A stretch of DNA of 64,000 bases. Source: Corylus avellana (taxonomy: Eukaryota > Streptophyta > Magnoliopsida > Fagales > Betulaceae). The stretch is taken from positions 47,600,369 through 47,664,368 of the forward strand of contig NC_081541.1 in assembly GCF_901000735.1 (NCBI RefSeq). The letters run 5' to 3'. The notes under the pieces were generated by a model. That model was not told where the DNA came from. It did no database searches and saw only the letters and a list, made by a program, of their open reading frames with translations. The position numbers and the translations under genes were made by a program. This document shows, in pieces, positions 34,640-46,267 of this stretch; the stretch's first letter is position 1, and every line of letters starts with the position of its first letter.

Positions 34640-35560
34640 TGGTTTTTTTTTGGTATTACCTTTTCTCATATCAACCACAACGCATTGTCAATTTCCTCCC
34701 ATGAACTGTCAACCTTATTGTCCGACCCTATTAGACTACCATTTTCTTCCCAAAACCCCCCTTCCGTCAGTCAAACTCGTTAAATTGAATGGAATATTCT
34801 ATTTTAAACGTTAAATTTCATTAAAAGACATAAATAACCCCAAATAAAAAATTCAAACAAAAATATAAATATATAAATTAATTTTTTTTTTAAAAAAAAA
34901 AAAAAGAAAAAAGAAAAAAGAAAAATGTGACCATCGTGGTCACCTTGGTGACCCATGGCACTGGAGGGTCACCAACTGACCCAACGTGGGTCACTTGTGA
35001 CCCGCCGTGGATCACCAAGTGACCCGCCTTGGGTCACCTTGGTGATGGGTCATTTTTTTTAAAAAATATAATAATGATAATAATAATTTTTTATTTATAA
35101 AGTTAGTATTTAGATCATTTCAAATTTTTTAACGAGTTTGACTAACGAAATTGGGGTTTTCAGAAAAAAATAGTAGTATGATGGGGTTAGGTAGTAAGGT
35201 TGACAGTTCATGACGAGGAAATTGACAATGCGTTATAGTTGATGAGGGAAAAAGTAATTACCCCCCCTCCCTCCCCCCTCACCAACTGACCCAACGTGGG
35301 TCACTTTGTGACCCGCCATGGGTCACCTTAGTGATGGGTCATTTTTTTTTAAAAGATATAATAATGATAATAATAATTTTTTATTTATAAAGTTAGTATT
35401 TAGGTCATTTCAAATTTTTTAACGAGTTTGACTAACGGAATGGGGGTTTTTAGAAGAAAATAGTAGTATGATGGGGTTAGGTAGTAAGGTTGGCAGTTCA
35501 TGATGAGGAAATTGACAATGCGTTATAGCTGATGAGAGGGAAAAGGTAATTACCCCTCTC
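34640..35560. mobile_element. MITE, family 3, with GGTCACC hairpin core and internal tandem duplication
   Basis: The left arm (CATGAACTGTCAACCTTA at about 34700) pairs with a right arm (AAGGTTGACAGTTCATGA at about 35195). The core at 34930-35055 is a run of GGTCACC / GGGTCAC / GTGACCC palindromes. The right arm with part of the core is present twice in tandem (about 34970-35265 and 35280-35560). The corresponding DNA on the other contig is at 36480-37410. Confidence 0.65.
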
Positions 35561-35672
35561 CTTTTTTTTATATGTCCACACAAATGGAGGAAAATAGAAA
35601 AAAGAGATTTAAACTAATAGCTTGTGCTTCACCATACGTGTCTTTCAGCTGATTAAGCTACCCTTATGGACT
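35561..35672 (-). mobile_element. tRNA-derived SINE
   Basis: Minus-strand reading gives GGGTAGCTTAATCAGCT (box A), ATTAGTTTAAATCTC (decayed box B) and ATGTGGACATAT before a short A tail. Same family as 14604. The equivalent copy is at 36366-36473 on the + strand. Confidence 0.75.
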
Positions 35673-35842
35673 ACAATGGAGGGCTTTTGATTTGTGTCTT
35701 CCTTCAAAATTGGAAAAATTATGTCAACTTAATTAGAGGTAAGCTTTGATGTTACTCTAGAGGCTTACTTTTATATAGTACGCTGAGAGTATTTTATGCC
35801 AATTAACTAATCAAGTAGATCTAAGCACATGCAAACAATTAA

Positions 35843-35942
35843 NNNNNNNNNNNNNNNNNNNNNNNNNNNNNNNNNNNNNNNNNNNNNNNNNNNNNNNNNN
35901 NNNNNNNNNNNNNNNNNNNNNNNNNNNNNNNNNNNNNNNNNN
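35843..35942. other. Assembly gap (100 N)
   Basis: 100 N at the centre of the inverted duplication. About 250 bp of AT-rich, MITE-like sequence (35943-36194) separates it from the start of the right arm. Confidence 0.97.
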
Positions 35943-36096
35943 TTATTTATTTATTTTTTTAAGATTTAATTTTTTAAAATTAAATTAATAAAAAATTAAT
36001 ATTTTAATCAGATGAAACGGGGAGTTTTGGGTGGACTAACGGTAGTTAACAAAAATTGACGGTAGGGAGTTTTCTAGTAGTTTCGAGTGACCCAAG

Positions 36097-36132
<36 letters not shown>

Positions 36133-36365
36133 CCCAGGAAGTTTTTAAAAAAAGTGGGTCGACCTAAGGATTTTATATATGATTTCCCTTTTTATTAATT
36201 GTTTGCATGTGCTTAGATCCACTTGATTAGTTAATTGGCATAAAATACTCTCAGCGTACTATATAAAAGTAAGCCTCTAGAGTAACATCAAAGCTTACCT
36301 CTAATTAAGTTGACATAATTTTTCCAATTTTGAAGGAAGACACAAATCAAAAGCCCTCCATTGCA

Positions 36366-36473
36366 GTCCACAAGGGTAGCTTAATCAGCTGGAAGACACA
36401 TTTGGTGAAGCACAAGTTATTAGTTTAAATCTTTTTTTTTCTATTTTCCTCCATTTATGTGGACATATAAAAA
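36366..36473 (+). mobile_element. tRNA-derived SINE (partner of 35561-35672)
   Basis: Plus-strand GGGTAGCTTAATCAGCT, then TTATTAGTTTAAATC, then ATGTGGACATAT and an A-run. Probably the same insertion as 35561-35672, seen through the redundant inverted contig. Confidence 0.75.
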
Positions 36474-38850
36474 AAAATGAGGGGGGTAATTACCTTTTTC
36501 TTCATCAACTATAATGCATTGTCAATTTCCTCACCATGAACTGCCAACCTTACTACCTAACCCCATCATACTACTATTTTCTTCTAAAAACCCCCATTCC
36601 GTTAGTCAAATTCGTTTAAATTTTTGAAATGACCTAAATAGTAACTTTATAAATAAAAAATTATTATTATCATTATTATATTTTTTTTAAAAAAATGACC
36701 CATCACCAAGGTGACCCATGGCGGGTCACTTGGTGATCCACAGCGGGTCACAAGTGACCCACGTTGGGTCAGTTGGGGGGGAGGGGGATGTAATTACTTT
36801 TTCCCTCATCAACTATAACGCATTGTCAATTTCTTCGTCATGAACTGCCAACCTTACTACCTAATCCCATCATACTACTATTTTCTTCTAAAAACCTCAA
36901 TTTCGTTAGTCAAACTCGTTAAAAATTTTGAAATGACCTAAATACTAAATTATAAATAATAAATTATTATTATCATTATTATATATTTTTTTTAAAAAAA
37001 TGACCCATCACCAAGGTGACCCAAGGCGGGTCACTTGGTGATCCACGGCGGGTCACAAGTGACCCACGTTGGGTCAGTTGGTGACCCTCCAGTGCCATGG
37101 GTCACCAAGGTGGCCACGATGGTCACATTTTTCTTTTTTCTTTTTTTCTTTTTTTTTTTTTTTTAAAAAAATTAATTTATATATTTATATTTTTGTTTGA
37201 ATTTTTTATTGGGGGTTATTTCTGTCTTTTAATGAAATTTAACGTTTAAAAGAGAATATTCCATCCAATTTAACGAGTTTGACTGACGGAATGGGGGTTT
37301 TGGAAAGAAAATGGTAGTTTGATAGGGTCGGACAGTAAGGTTGACAGTTCATGGGAGGAAATTGACGATGCGTTGTGGTTGATAAGGGAAAAGGTAATTA
37401 CCAAAAAAAAAAAAAAAGAAAGCCATCTATCATAGGGAGAAGGATGCTTTTCATTTTATTGAGCCAATTCCTTATTCAATAGGGGCAAAATTGTTTTAAA
37501 AAATAAAATGACAATTGTACCCTTTTAAAATGACAATATGGTTTATCATATTCCCTATTGAGAAGTAGCACTTCCTCTATCCAAAAACCTCTCAAGTCTT
37601 TTGGCTTTGTTTGACAGTACTTTTTGGATTGAATTTTTATAAAGGTAAAAATAATTTTGAGTATTTTTATGAGTATAAAATGGTTTGAGTGGCTTGTTAA
37701 CACTTTTGTTTTTTAAGTAAATAATAAAAAGCTCTTCCAAAGAGCATTTCAAACAAAATACGGATTCACGGCAGGTAGCTATCCAAATTGCTTGGAGCAG
37801 TTATTGTGAGAGAGCTTATGTGAGGTCGAGCTATCCAAATAAATTTTGGACTATCCGGCCGAGTAATTCTAAAAGTCACTTTTATGTCCCTAAAAAAATA
37901 TGTGGCTTTTAAAATCACCATTTGATCCCCCATTGAAAATTCATGGAGACACGATCTAATAATGATCAATTATAAGCCCAATGATAATTTTAAGAGCCAT
38001 ATCATTTTTGGAGGAACACATGAGTTACACAAGAGTGACTTCTAGTATTACTCTATGTGATGAGTAATTCTAAAAGTCATTTGTGTGTCTTTCTCGTGTC
38101 ACTTCAAGAATAAAGTAGTTTTTAAAATTATCATTTGATCAACATTCAATAATGATAAATTACAAGCTTAATGGTGATTTTAGAAGCCACATAATTCTAG
38201 CAATAACACAAGAGAGACACAAGAGTGACTTCTAGTAGTATCCATATCCGATCGCCTATCAAGCAGTTAGGTCCCACATGAACTATATCATAATAACTAC
38301 CTAAATTGCTAACAATTTTGAATACTTAATTACTGTAGATCTCAATCTTATCAAAGATTTTTGTACTTTAAAAGCATTGGACTTCAACTTTCACAAAATT
38401 GGCTAGGCTAACCGTGGCTCACCTAGGCCCATCATATTTGGACCATTAAACAATGTAGTAATCTATCTCAACTTTGGATTTTCTTCAAGGGGCTAGATTA
38501 AACGTAGGCCCCAGTCCATAGCCCAATGTGATAACCTATATTCTTTCTTGAATTCGGAACTAGAAAGTATAAACTACGGGCTCCGTTTGGTAATAGACTT
38601 GGCCCAAGTCTATTTTCAAATAAACACTTTGCGGTTTCAAATTTTCAAATTTTGTTTTATTTAATTACCTACAATTCCGATTTTTAAAATGCTCGCCCCT
38701 GTCACAGTTTCCATCAGTTTGATAAAGGTTTCTTACTTGACTGCTGATGGCCTTTGGGTTATTGGATTAATGGTATTTAGTACACTCTTATACGATTGTT
38801 ATATAATTTGATAACGTAATAGTAAATCAACAATTATAAAAAAAAGAAAG

Positions 38851-39250
38851 GGATAATTTCACTTAGGACTCCTAAATTGTCACGCGTTTTGAGAATATCC
38901 CCTCAAATTTCAAAAACTCTCAATTTTACCTTCAGAACTTTCAATTTGATGCAATTGACCCCGTACTTTAGCTTTTTCCATTGAACCCTAACGAAAACCA
39001 CTAAAGAGACTAAATTATTCTCAATTTTTTTTTTTTAATTTTTAATTTGAAATTCAGCGTAAATTTAGAATTTTTAAAAAATGGCAGGGGTATAAAAGTT
39101 ATTTTATTACTTTTAACGTTTAGAAATTTACAGAGGGGAGGTACATCGCATCAAATCGAAAGTTTACGGGGTAAAATTAAGAGTTTTTGAAATTTGAGAA
39201 GTCTTCTCAAAACGAGTGGTAATTCAAGACTATCAAGTGAAGTTCACCCC
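38851..39250. mobile_element. MITE, family 2 (inverted partner of 32848-33246)
   Basis: Same element as at 32848-33246, read on the opposite strand within the right arm of the inverted duplication. Confidence 0.75.
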
Positions 39251-39400
39251 TCCCCCCGCCCCCAAAAAAAAAGTGCTGACTTCATATTCAAAATGAGAAG
39301 AAGCCCAAATTAATAAGTGAAATAACCTAATTAAGGTTAATTTTCTGTTTAGGCCTTTTTTATCACTGGTTTATGTATATATATATATATATATAAAATT

Positions 39401-39751
39401 TGAAGAAGGATGGGAGGAGGTGACCACTGTAGTTATTCTATCTGGATGTGGACGTGACTATAGTAACACTAACACATATAGAAAATCCATTTTCTTTGTA
39501 AATTTGAAGAAGGATGGGAGGAGGTGACCACTGTAGTTTTTCTATCTGGATGTGGACGTGACTATAGTAACACTAACAGATATAGAAAATCCATTTTCTT
39601 TGTAAATAGTTATGGTTTCTTAGCCCCTTGGAGTGCAGCAACATGTCTAGCTAGGGTGCCTAATTTTGATACATTCAACAATGTTGTCGAGACATTTAAT
39701 GCTTCATCAAGCATGGGACAACCTAATGCTCCCTATATTGTTGCTACATGA
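39401..39751 (+). pseudogene. Orphan open frame with a 104-bp tandem duplication
   Basis: The segment 39401-39504 is repeated at 39505-39608 (TGAAGAAGGATGGGAGG start in each). AAAT microhomology flanks the junction. Because 104 is not a multiple of three, the first copy is out of frame with the second. The downstream part reads as in 32453-32695 and ends at TGA 39749-39751. Function unknown. Confidence 0.35.
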
Positions 39752-40408
39752 TGCTATAAGTTTATTATGTGATGTATCAAAATGTAATTCTAAAGAGAAG
39801 TTGTATTTTTCAATTTTGATTTTTAGTCATATATATTTCAAATTTATTATTGAATCTGTAGGATCGATATAAATGAGAGGTAAAAGAAAATTTGCAAAAG
39901 AAAATGCATTGGAGATGGAGGAATAGAAGGTCTCAATTCTAAATACTAAACTTCCCTTTCATGTCTATTCTATTGAGCTGATGTGATTCCTCTTGGTGTT
40001 CTTTTGGTCTTACGTGTATATTGTTTTCTAAAAAAGCAAAAAAAAAAAACTTACCTCACCAGTCCCTAAAAAAATAAGAGCAGTAAATAATATTCACGTA
40101 AGGTTAGAAAAAACTGTATATTTCTTTTTTAAATAGAAGTCGATCTAAAACTTAATAGAAACTATCACATCAAATTAAATAAGAATTGAGTAGATAGCAT
40201 TACACTCTATCAAATATTTCACAACATTGGAGGAGAAGTAAAAAAATATTGAAAAAAAAAAAGAGTAAAGTGTTATAATTGTGAAACTACCTTACATCCC
40301 CCTACATTTACATTTACATCCCCCATGATTGCTACATGCATGATATTACATCCCCCTACATTGCTACATGCATGATATCTCCATACTATGTTACCAAAAA
40401 AAAAAAAA

Positions 40409-40786
40409 GGAAAAGGAAAACTATCTTTTTTCTCATGAACTACAACGTCTTGACACTTTGTCCCTATGAACTACCGACTGTGACACCCAACCCCCATGAA
40501 CTACCATTTTATGTCAAAAACCCCTATTCCGTCAGTCAAAAGTGTTAACTCAAATGGTCTACCCGTCACTTTGCCCCATGAACTACAATTCATTGTTACT
40601 TTACTCTCATGAACTACAACGTATTGTCACTTTGACCGTCTAAGTTAAAACATTTTACTAACGGAATGGGCCTTTGACTAACAGAAATGGCTTTTGGGTA
40701 TAAAATGATAGTTCATGGGGGACGAATGTCACAGTTAATAGTTCATGGGATAAAATGAAAATGTGTTGTAATTGACGAAGAGAAAA
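40409..40786. mobile_element. MITE, family 3 (inverted partner of 31418-31795)
   Basis: Same element as at 31418-31795 on the opposite strand; probably one genomic insertion. Confidence 0.65.
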
Positions 40787-40823
<37 letters not shown>

Positions 40824-41254
40824 TATCTCCATTTTAGAATCCTATTAATGTTATCTAAAAAAAAAAATCCTATTAATGTTTCTTCACTTTTAAGGACTTA
40901 CCCTAGCAAGGAGAGCCGTAAAAAGGGTCAGCCTGTCAGTACAAGGTTAGTAGGCAAGGGTATACCTTTTAACTTAATTAGACTAGTGTAGGAGAGTGCT
41001 GGGGGTTGTACTGCCACTTTTGCTTAATAATTTGGCGGGTGACAGGTTTGGGATCGAATATCGCAATAAAACACGTTCGAAACTATTGCTATGTCACTAG
41101 CTCGGTGTTCACCAGTGCCTTTAATGAGAGGGCCAGGGAAATTGCAAAAAATTTCCAAGAAAAAGCTCTTTATCCGAACAGAAAATCTAGACCGTGGGCC
41201 TCTTGCGTGGGCAAAGAAGTTTCACATGCTGCTAGAGAGGTGCATTAAAAGATT

Positions 41255-41287
<33 letters not shown>

Positions 41288-41401
41288 GATGCAGTATGAT
41301 AAGGGTAGAAATAAATTATTTCGATTTTTTTTTTTTTTTTTTTTAATAAATTTCCTCCTATTAACCAACCAATGGGTGGTCGTTTTTCTTAACTTTTCTT
41401 A

Positions 41402-41600
41402 GTGAACATTGAGTAATGCTAGAAAGAGGACTCTAGTTTCTTTCGAGTCTTCTTAAATGTGACATAACTTTTAAAATTATCATTAAATTTAAAATGATTA
41501 TTATTAAATTTTATTTAATTTGTAATTTTAAAAGCGACGTTATGTTTAAGAGGATGAAAAAATGATTTCAGTTATCCTTCTAGCATTACTCGTGAGCATT
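41402..41600. mobile_element. 181-bp Mutator-like MITE with 9-bp TSD
   Basis: The element is 41411-41591 with 15-bp perfect inverted ends (GAGTAATGCTAGAA(A/G) ... CTTCTAGCATTACTC) and inverted sub-arms (AAATTATCATTAAATT). It is flanked by GTGAACATT (41402-41410) and GTGAGCATT (41592-41600). In the redundant copy (44018-44216) both flanks are GTGAGCATT, a perfect 9-bp duplication. Non-coding. Confidence 0.88.
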
Positions 41601-41814
41601 CAGACAAGAGAATAATTCCCATCCTCTCCACTCTTTTTCATTAAAAACCCATAAACATATTAATGAGTATTGTCCTCATTTGGAATCACACTCTCAAATA
41701 TATCTCTCTTCATGATAAAATTCTTACACAATTCTTGCAGGGAAGTGATTTTGTTACTAAATTCATTTCCTATTTTTGTTATTAATTATTAGATGGTTTT
41801 TTTTTTTTTTTAAG

Positions 41815-42010
41815 GAATATTATGAATATTCATTATCTTAAAAGATTCGTGAACAAATCACACAAGCAGGAAGAAAAGTTTCATCCGTACAATATCACCT
41901 ACATTTGGTAGAACATCTCCCAACCAAGTAGACATAGTGACATGAGTAATAGCTAATTTTGCGAGTATACGCGCAGCATTATTGGCTAAGTACAGTAGAT
42001 GGTCTAAGTA
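41815..42010 (-). pseudogene. LINE 3' end fragment, tail of an RNase H domain
   Basis: Minus-strand translation gives ANNAARILAKLAITHVTMST then WLGDVLPNVGDIVRMKLF and a stop. This matches the final helix and tail of plant LINE RNase H domains (pattern ANxAAHxLAKLA). The upstream catalytic part is replaced by a short tandem repeat of about 40 bp (TAGATGGTCTAAGTACACTAG units at 41990-42090). The redundant copy is at 44431-44626. Confidence 0.75.
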
Positions 42011-42095
42011 CGGTAGATGGTAGCCAATTATTAGATGGTCTAAGTACACTAGGGTAGCCAATTATTAGATGGTCTAAGTACACTAGGGTCAAAAA
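41990..42095. repeat. Short tandem repeat (about 40-bp unit)
   Basis: Repeats of a TAGATGGTCTAAGTACANTAG motif with 'GGTAGCCAATTAT' between units, about 2.5 copies. Redundant copy at 44606-44711. Confidence 0.75.
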
Positions 42096-43160
42096 AAAAA
42101 GTTGTCTTCAATCGCTTTAGCAACTTCTGCTCTATAATAATGACTGTAGGGCTATTAAAAGAAAAAACATAATTAAATGTAATTAATGTTGAGGGTTGAG
42201 GTTGGAACAAAAGTGAGTTTTGTGATACAGAAATGTCACGTATCCCCTACAAAGGACACAAATTTCTTTTAAACTGATCAGTGTGAAGAAAATTTTTTTT
42301 AACATATTTTAATAAGTGACAAGTGTTATTCAACATTTTAGAATTTCTAAAAAATTAATATTTGGGTTCTTAGATTAGTGGAATAACAATAAATTAATAT
42401 TAAAGTATTAAAGAATATATGTGAGAGATGACACTTGTCACTTATTATAGAGACAGAATTTTCCTCCAAATTGAATTGGAATGAAGGAAATTTCCTGAAA
42501 TTTTTGTCCCCCTACAAATATCTCACAAAGCAAATATGATAAGGTTTAGTAGTCATTAGATTAACTTTGTTAAAAAATAAATATTTAGCGACTATTAAAC
42601 TTTGTCACATCAACTTTATGAAATATTTGTGAAATGTTTATGTGATATGCAGTATATGCATATTCATAAGGTAATAGGATCTTTACATTCCAAACCAAAT
42701 TGATAATATGGTCAGAATTTAAAGGTAGTATATTTACAAGCATCTACAACAAAATATGCATTTTAGCTAATCAAAAAGCACTATTGTTTTACTTTGTCTT
42801 CTACTTTTTCAATACAAACTCTAACACATTTTTTATTTTTTAAAATATTAATTTTCATTATTTTTTTAAACCACCAATAGAGAAGAGACATAAATGATTA
42901 TACCAAAAAAAAAAAAAAAAAAAAGATAAACGGAAAATCCTAACATAAAGGAGACATTACAAAAAATTGAAAGTTTACTACTATAAATTGTGAGTTTTTA
43001 AACATTAAGAGAATAATTTTAAAACGAGTAAAAGCTCAAAGAATTTTGTAAAATTTCTCTGTAGTATAATATCATATAGGCTGTTAAATGCACTTTAAAT
43101 TTAAATGACAAAATAAATATCATTTATTTAAAATAAAAGAGAAAAGAAGTAGGGAGGGCA
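42096..43160. other. AT-rich intergenic DNA with a half MITE
   Basis: An inverted pair AGTGACAAGTGTTATTCAA / TGACACTTGTCACTTAT (about 42315-42450) suggests a small MITE. At 42950-43065 there is one arm of family 2. No gene seen. The same DNA recurs at 44712-45776. Confidence 0.4.
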
Positions 43161-43362
43161 ATTTGACTTGGAAGATGTCAATTTCTTCATTTCCACGGTA
43201 TAGTGGGGGGATTGCGCCGCTAGTTTTACAAAGCTCTGGTTTTGGACAACGCACCGACCCATTGATTTTTTTTAAAATAATCTCTAATTTAATAACAAAT
43301 AAGGACAAAGCAAAGGAAAGAAGATATTATAGAAATTTGTTACCCTAATTAAATAATCTTAA

Positions 43363-43462
43363 NNNNNNNNNNNNNNNNNNNNNNNNNNNNNNNNNNNNNN
43401 NNNNNNNNNNNNNNNNNNNNNNNNNNNNNNNNNNNNNNNNNNNNNNNNNNNNNNNNNNNNNN
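43363..43462. other. Assembly gap (100 N) between overlapping contigs
   Basis: 100 N with a direct repeat of about 2.5 kb abutting both sides. Confidence 0.95.
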
Positions 43463-43868
43463 TGTTATCTAAAAAAAAAAATCCTATTAATGTTTCTTCA
43501 CTTTTAAGGACTTACCCTAGCAAGGAGAGCCGTAAAAAGGGTCAGCCTGTCAGTACAAGGTTAGTAGGCAAGGGTATACCTTTTAACTTAATTAGACTAG
43601 TGTAGGAGAGTGCTGGGGGTTGTACTGCCACTTTTGCTTAATAATTTGGCGGGTGACAGGTTTGGGATCGAATATCGCAATAAAACACGTTCGAAACTAT
43701 TGCTATGTCACTAGCTCGGTGTTCACCAGTGCCTTTAATGAGAGGGCCAGGGAAATTGCAAAAAATTTCCAAGAAAAAGCTCTTTATCCGAACAGAAAAT
43801 CTAGACCGTGGGCCTCTTGCGTGGGCAAAGAAGTTTCACATGCTGCTAGAGAGGTGCATTAAAAGATT

Positions 43869-43901
<33 letters not shown>

Positions 43902-44017
43902 GATGCAGTATGATAAGGGTAGAAATAAATTATTTCGATTTTTTTTTTTTTTTTTTTAAAAAAAAATTTCCTCCTATTAACCAACCAATGGGTGGTCGTT
44001 TTTCTTAACTTTTCTTA

Positions 44018-44216
44018 GTGAGCATTGAGTAATGCTAGAAAGAGGACTCTAGTTTCTTTCGAGTCTTCTTAAATGTGACATAACTTTTAAAATTATCATT
44101 AAATTTAAAATGATTATTATTAAATTTTATTTAATTTGTAATTTTAAAAGCGACGTTATGTTTAAGAGGATGAAAAAATGATTTCAGTTATCCTTCTAGC
44201 ATTACTCGTGAGCATT
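44018..44216. mobile_element. 181-bp Mutator-like MITE, redundant copy with perfect TSD
   Basis: The element 44027-44207 is flanked by GTGAGCATT at 44018-44026 and 44208-44216. Same insertion as 41411-41591. Confidence 0.88.
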
Positions 44217-44430
44217 CAGACAAGAGAATAATTCCCATCCTCTCCACTCTTTTTCATTAAAAACCCATAAACATATTAATGAGTATTGTCCTCATTTGGA
44301 ATCACACTCTCAAATATATCTCTCTTCATGATAAAATTCTTACACAATTCTTGCAGGGAAGTGATTTTGTTACTAAATTCATTTCCTATTTTTGTTATTA
44401 ATTATTAGATGGTTTTTTTTTTTTTTTAAG

Positions 44431-44626
44431 GAATATTATGAATATTCATTATCTTAAAAGATTCGTGAACAAATCACACAAGCAGGAAGAAAAGTTTCAT
44501 CCGTACAATATCACCTACATTTGGTAGAACATCTCCCAACCAAGTAGACATAGTGACATGAGTAATAGCTAATTTTGCGAGTATACGCGCAGCATTATTG
44601 GCTAAGTACAGTAGATGGTCTAAGTA
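44431..44626 (-). pseudogene. LINE RNase H tail, redundant copy of 41815-42010
   Basis: Same sequence and reading as 41815-42010, on the overlapping contig. Confidence 0.75.
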
Positions 44627-46267
44627 CGGTAGATGGTAGCCAATTATTAGATGGTCTAAGTACACTAGGGTAGCCAATTATTAGATGGTCTAAGTACACT
44701 AGGGTCAAAAAAAAAAGTTGTCTTCAATCGCTTTAGCAACTTCTGCTCTATAATAATGACTGTAGGGCTATTAAAAGAAAAAACATAATTAAATGTAATT
44801 AATGTTGAGGGTTGAGGTTGGAACAAAAGTGAGTTTTGTGATACAGAAATGTCACGTATCCCCTACAAAGGACACAAATTTCTTTTAAACTGATCAGTGT
44901 GAAGAAAATTTTTTTTAACATATTTTAATAAGTGACAAGTGTTATTCAACATTTTAGAATTTCTAAAAAATTAATATTTGGGTTCTTAGATTAGTGGAAT
45001 AACAATAAATTAATATTAAAGTATTAAAGAATATATGTGAGAGATGACACTTGTCACTTATTATAGAGACAGAATTTTCCTCCAAATTGAATTGGAATGA
45101 AGGAAATTTCCTGAAATTTTTGTCCCCCTACAAATATCTCACAAAGCAAATATGATAAGGTTTAGTAGTCATTAGATTAACTTTGTTAAAAAATAAATAT
45201 TTAGCGACTATTAAACTTTGTCACATCAACTTTATGAAATATTTGTGAAATGTTTATGTGATATGCAGTATATGCATATTCATAAGGTAATAGGATCTTT
45301 ACATTCCAAACCAAATTGATAATATGGTCAGAATTTAAAGGTAGTATATTTACAAGCATCTACAACAAAATATGCATTTTAGCTAATCAAAAAGCACTAT
45401 TGTTTTACTTTGTCTTCTACTTTTTCAATACAAACTCTAACACATTTTTTATTTTTTAAAATATTAATTTTCATTATTTTTTTAAACCACCAATAGAGAA
45501 GAGACATAAATGATTATACCAAAAAAAAAAAAAAAAAAAAGATAAACGGAAAATCCTAACATAAAGGAGACATTACAAAAAATTGAAAGTTTACTACTAT
45601 AAATTGTGAGTTTTTAAACATTAAGAGAATAATTTTAAAACGAGTAAAAGCTCAAAGAATTTTGTAAAATTTCTCTGTAGTATAATATCATATAGGCTGT
45701 TAAATGCACTTTAAATTTAAATGACAAAATAAATATCATTTATTTAAAATAAAAGAGAAAAGAAGTAGGGAGGGCAATTTGACTTGGAAGATGTCAATTT
45801 CTTCATTTCCACGGTATAGTGGGGGGATTGCGCCGCTAGTTTTACAAAGCTCTGGTTTTGGACAACGCACCGACCCATTGATTTTTTTTAAAATAATCTC
45901 TAATTTAATAACAAATAAGGACAAAGCAAAGGAAAGAAGATATTATAGAAATTTGTTACCCTAATTAAATAATCTTAACAATTTGTGAAGGGTGGTTTCA
46001 TGTAGATACAAGATAGCTTAAGTAATATGCAAATATTTATTTCATCGTTTGTCTATGTCCACTCTATCTTCACGTTTCATAATTGCTCATATGGTTGTTG
46101 TTGTTGTTACAACGTCATACATGAAGCATTCTTTCTCTTTAATGATACTTTATTTTACCTTTTCTTTTGGATTTGCCTTTGCGTATTCTATGATACTTTG
46201 TTTGTAAGGAACAAAAAAAGAAAAAAAAAATTATAATATTTGTTTTTGAGAAAGTTTATGTACCCCT

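Larger units (their letters stand above)
31208..35842 (-). repeat. Whole contig that is an inverted copy of 36195-40996
   Basis: Base 31208 pairs with 40996 and the sum of paired coordinates stays at 72204 without indels to at least 32680/39524. It then shifts by 104 (a tandem duplication on the right) and by about 63 more in repeat-rich DNA, to end at 35842/36195. Both ends of the inverted arm coincide with N gaps. A redundant allelic contig placed in the wrong orientation explains this better than a biological palindrome. Contents: family 2 and 3 MITEs, a SINE, an orphan open frame, and no recognised gene. Confidence 0.9.
36195..40996 (+). repeat. Right partner of the inverted duplication
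   Basis: This copy is inside a longer contig that continues on both sides, and is 167 bp longer than the left arm. It carries the same MITEs, SINE and orphan frame as 31208-35842 on the opposite strand. Confidence 0.9.
40849..43362. repeat. Contig end repeated at 43463-45978
   Basis: The offset is 2614 at the left and 2616 at the right. The only differences noticed are a poly-T/A tract near 41340/43960 and one base in AGTGA(A/G)CATT. As at 18100, the repeat starts and ends at the gap edges, so this is an unmerged overlap of about 2.5 kb. Confidence 0.92.
43463..45978. repeat. Contig start repeating 40849-43362
   Basis: Partner of the previous copy, with unique sequence continuing after 45978. 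The contents are the same LINE fragment, Mutator-like MITE and half family 2 MITE. Confidence 0.92.

Noticed and set aside
31208..40996. A giant functional palindrome or a large inverted-repeat transposon
   Set aside because: Both ends of the left arm are contig ends and there are no shared target duplications. A mis-oriented haplotig is more likely, although only spanning reads can settle it.
41990..42095. CRISPR-like alternation of repeat and spacer
   Set aside because: Only about 2.5 units, the intervening sequence is itself repeated, and the host is a plant. It is a simple tandem repeat.
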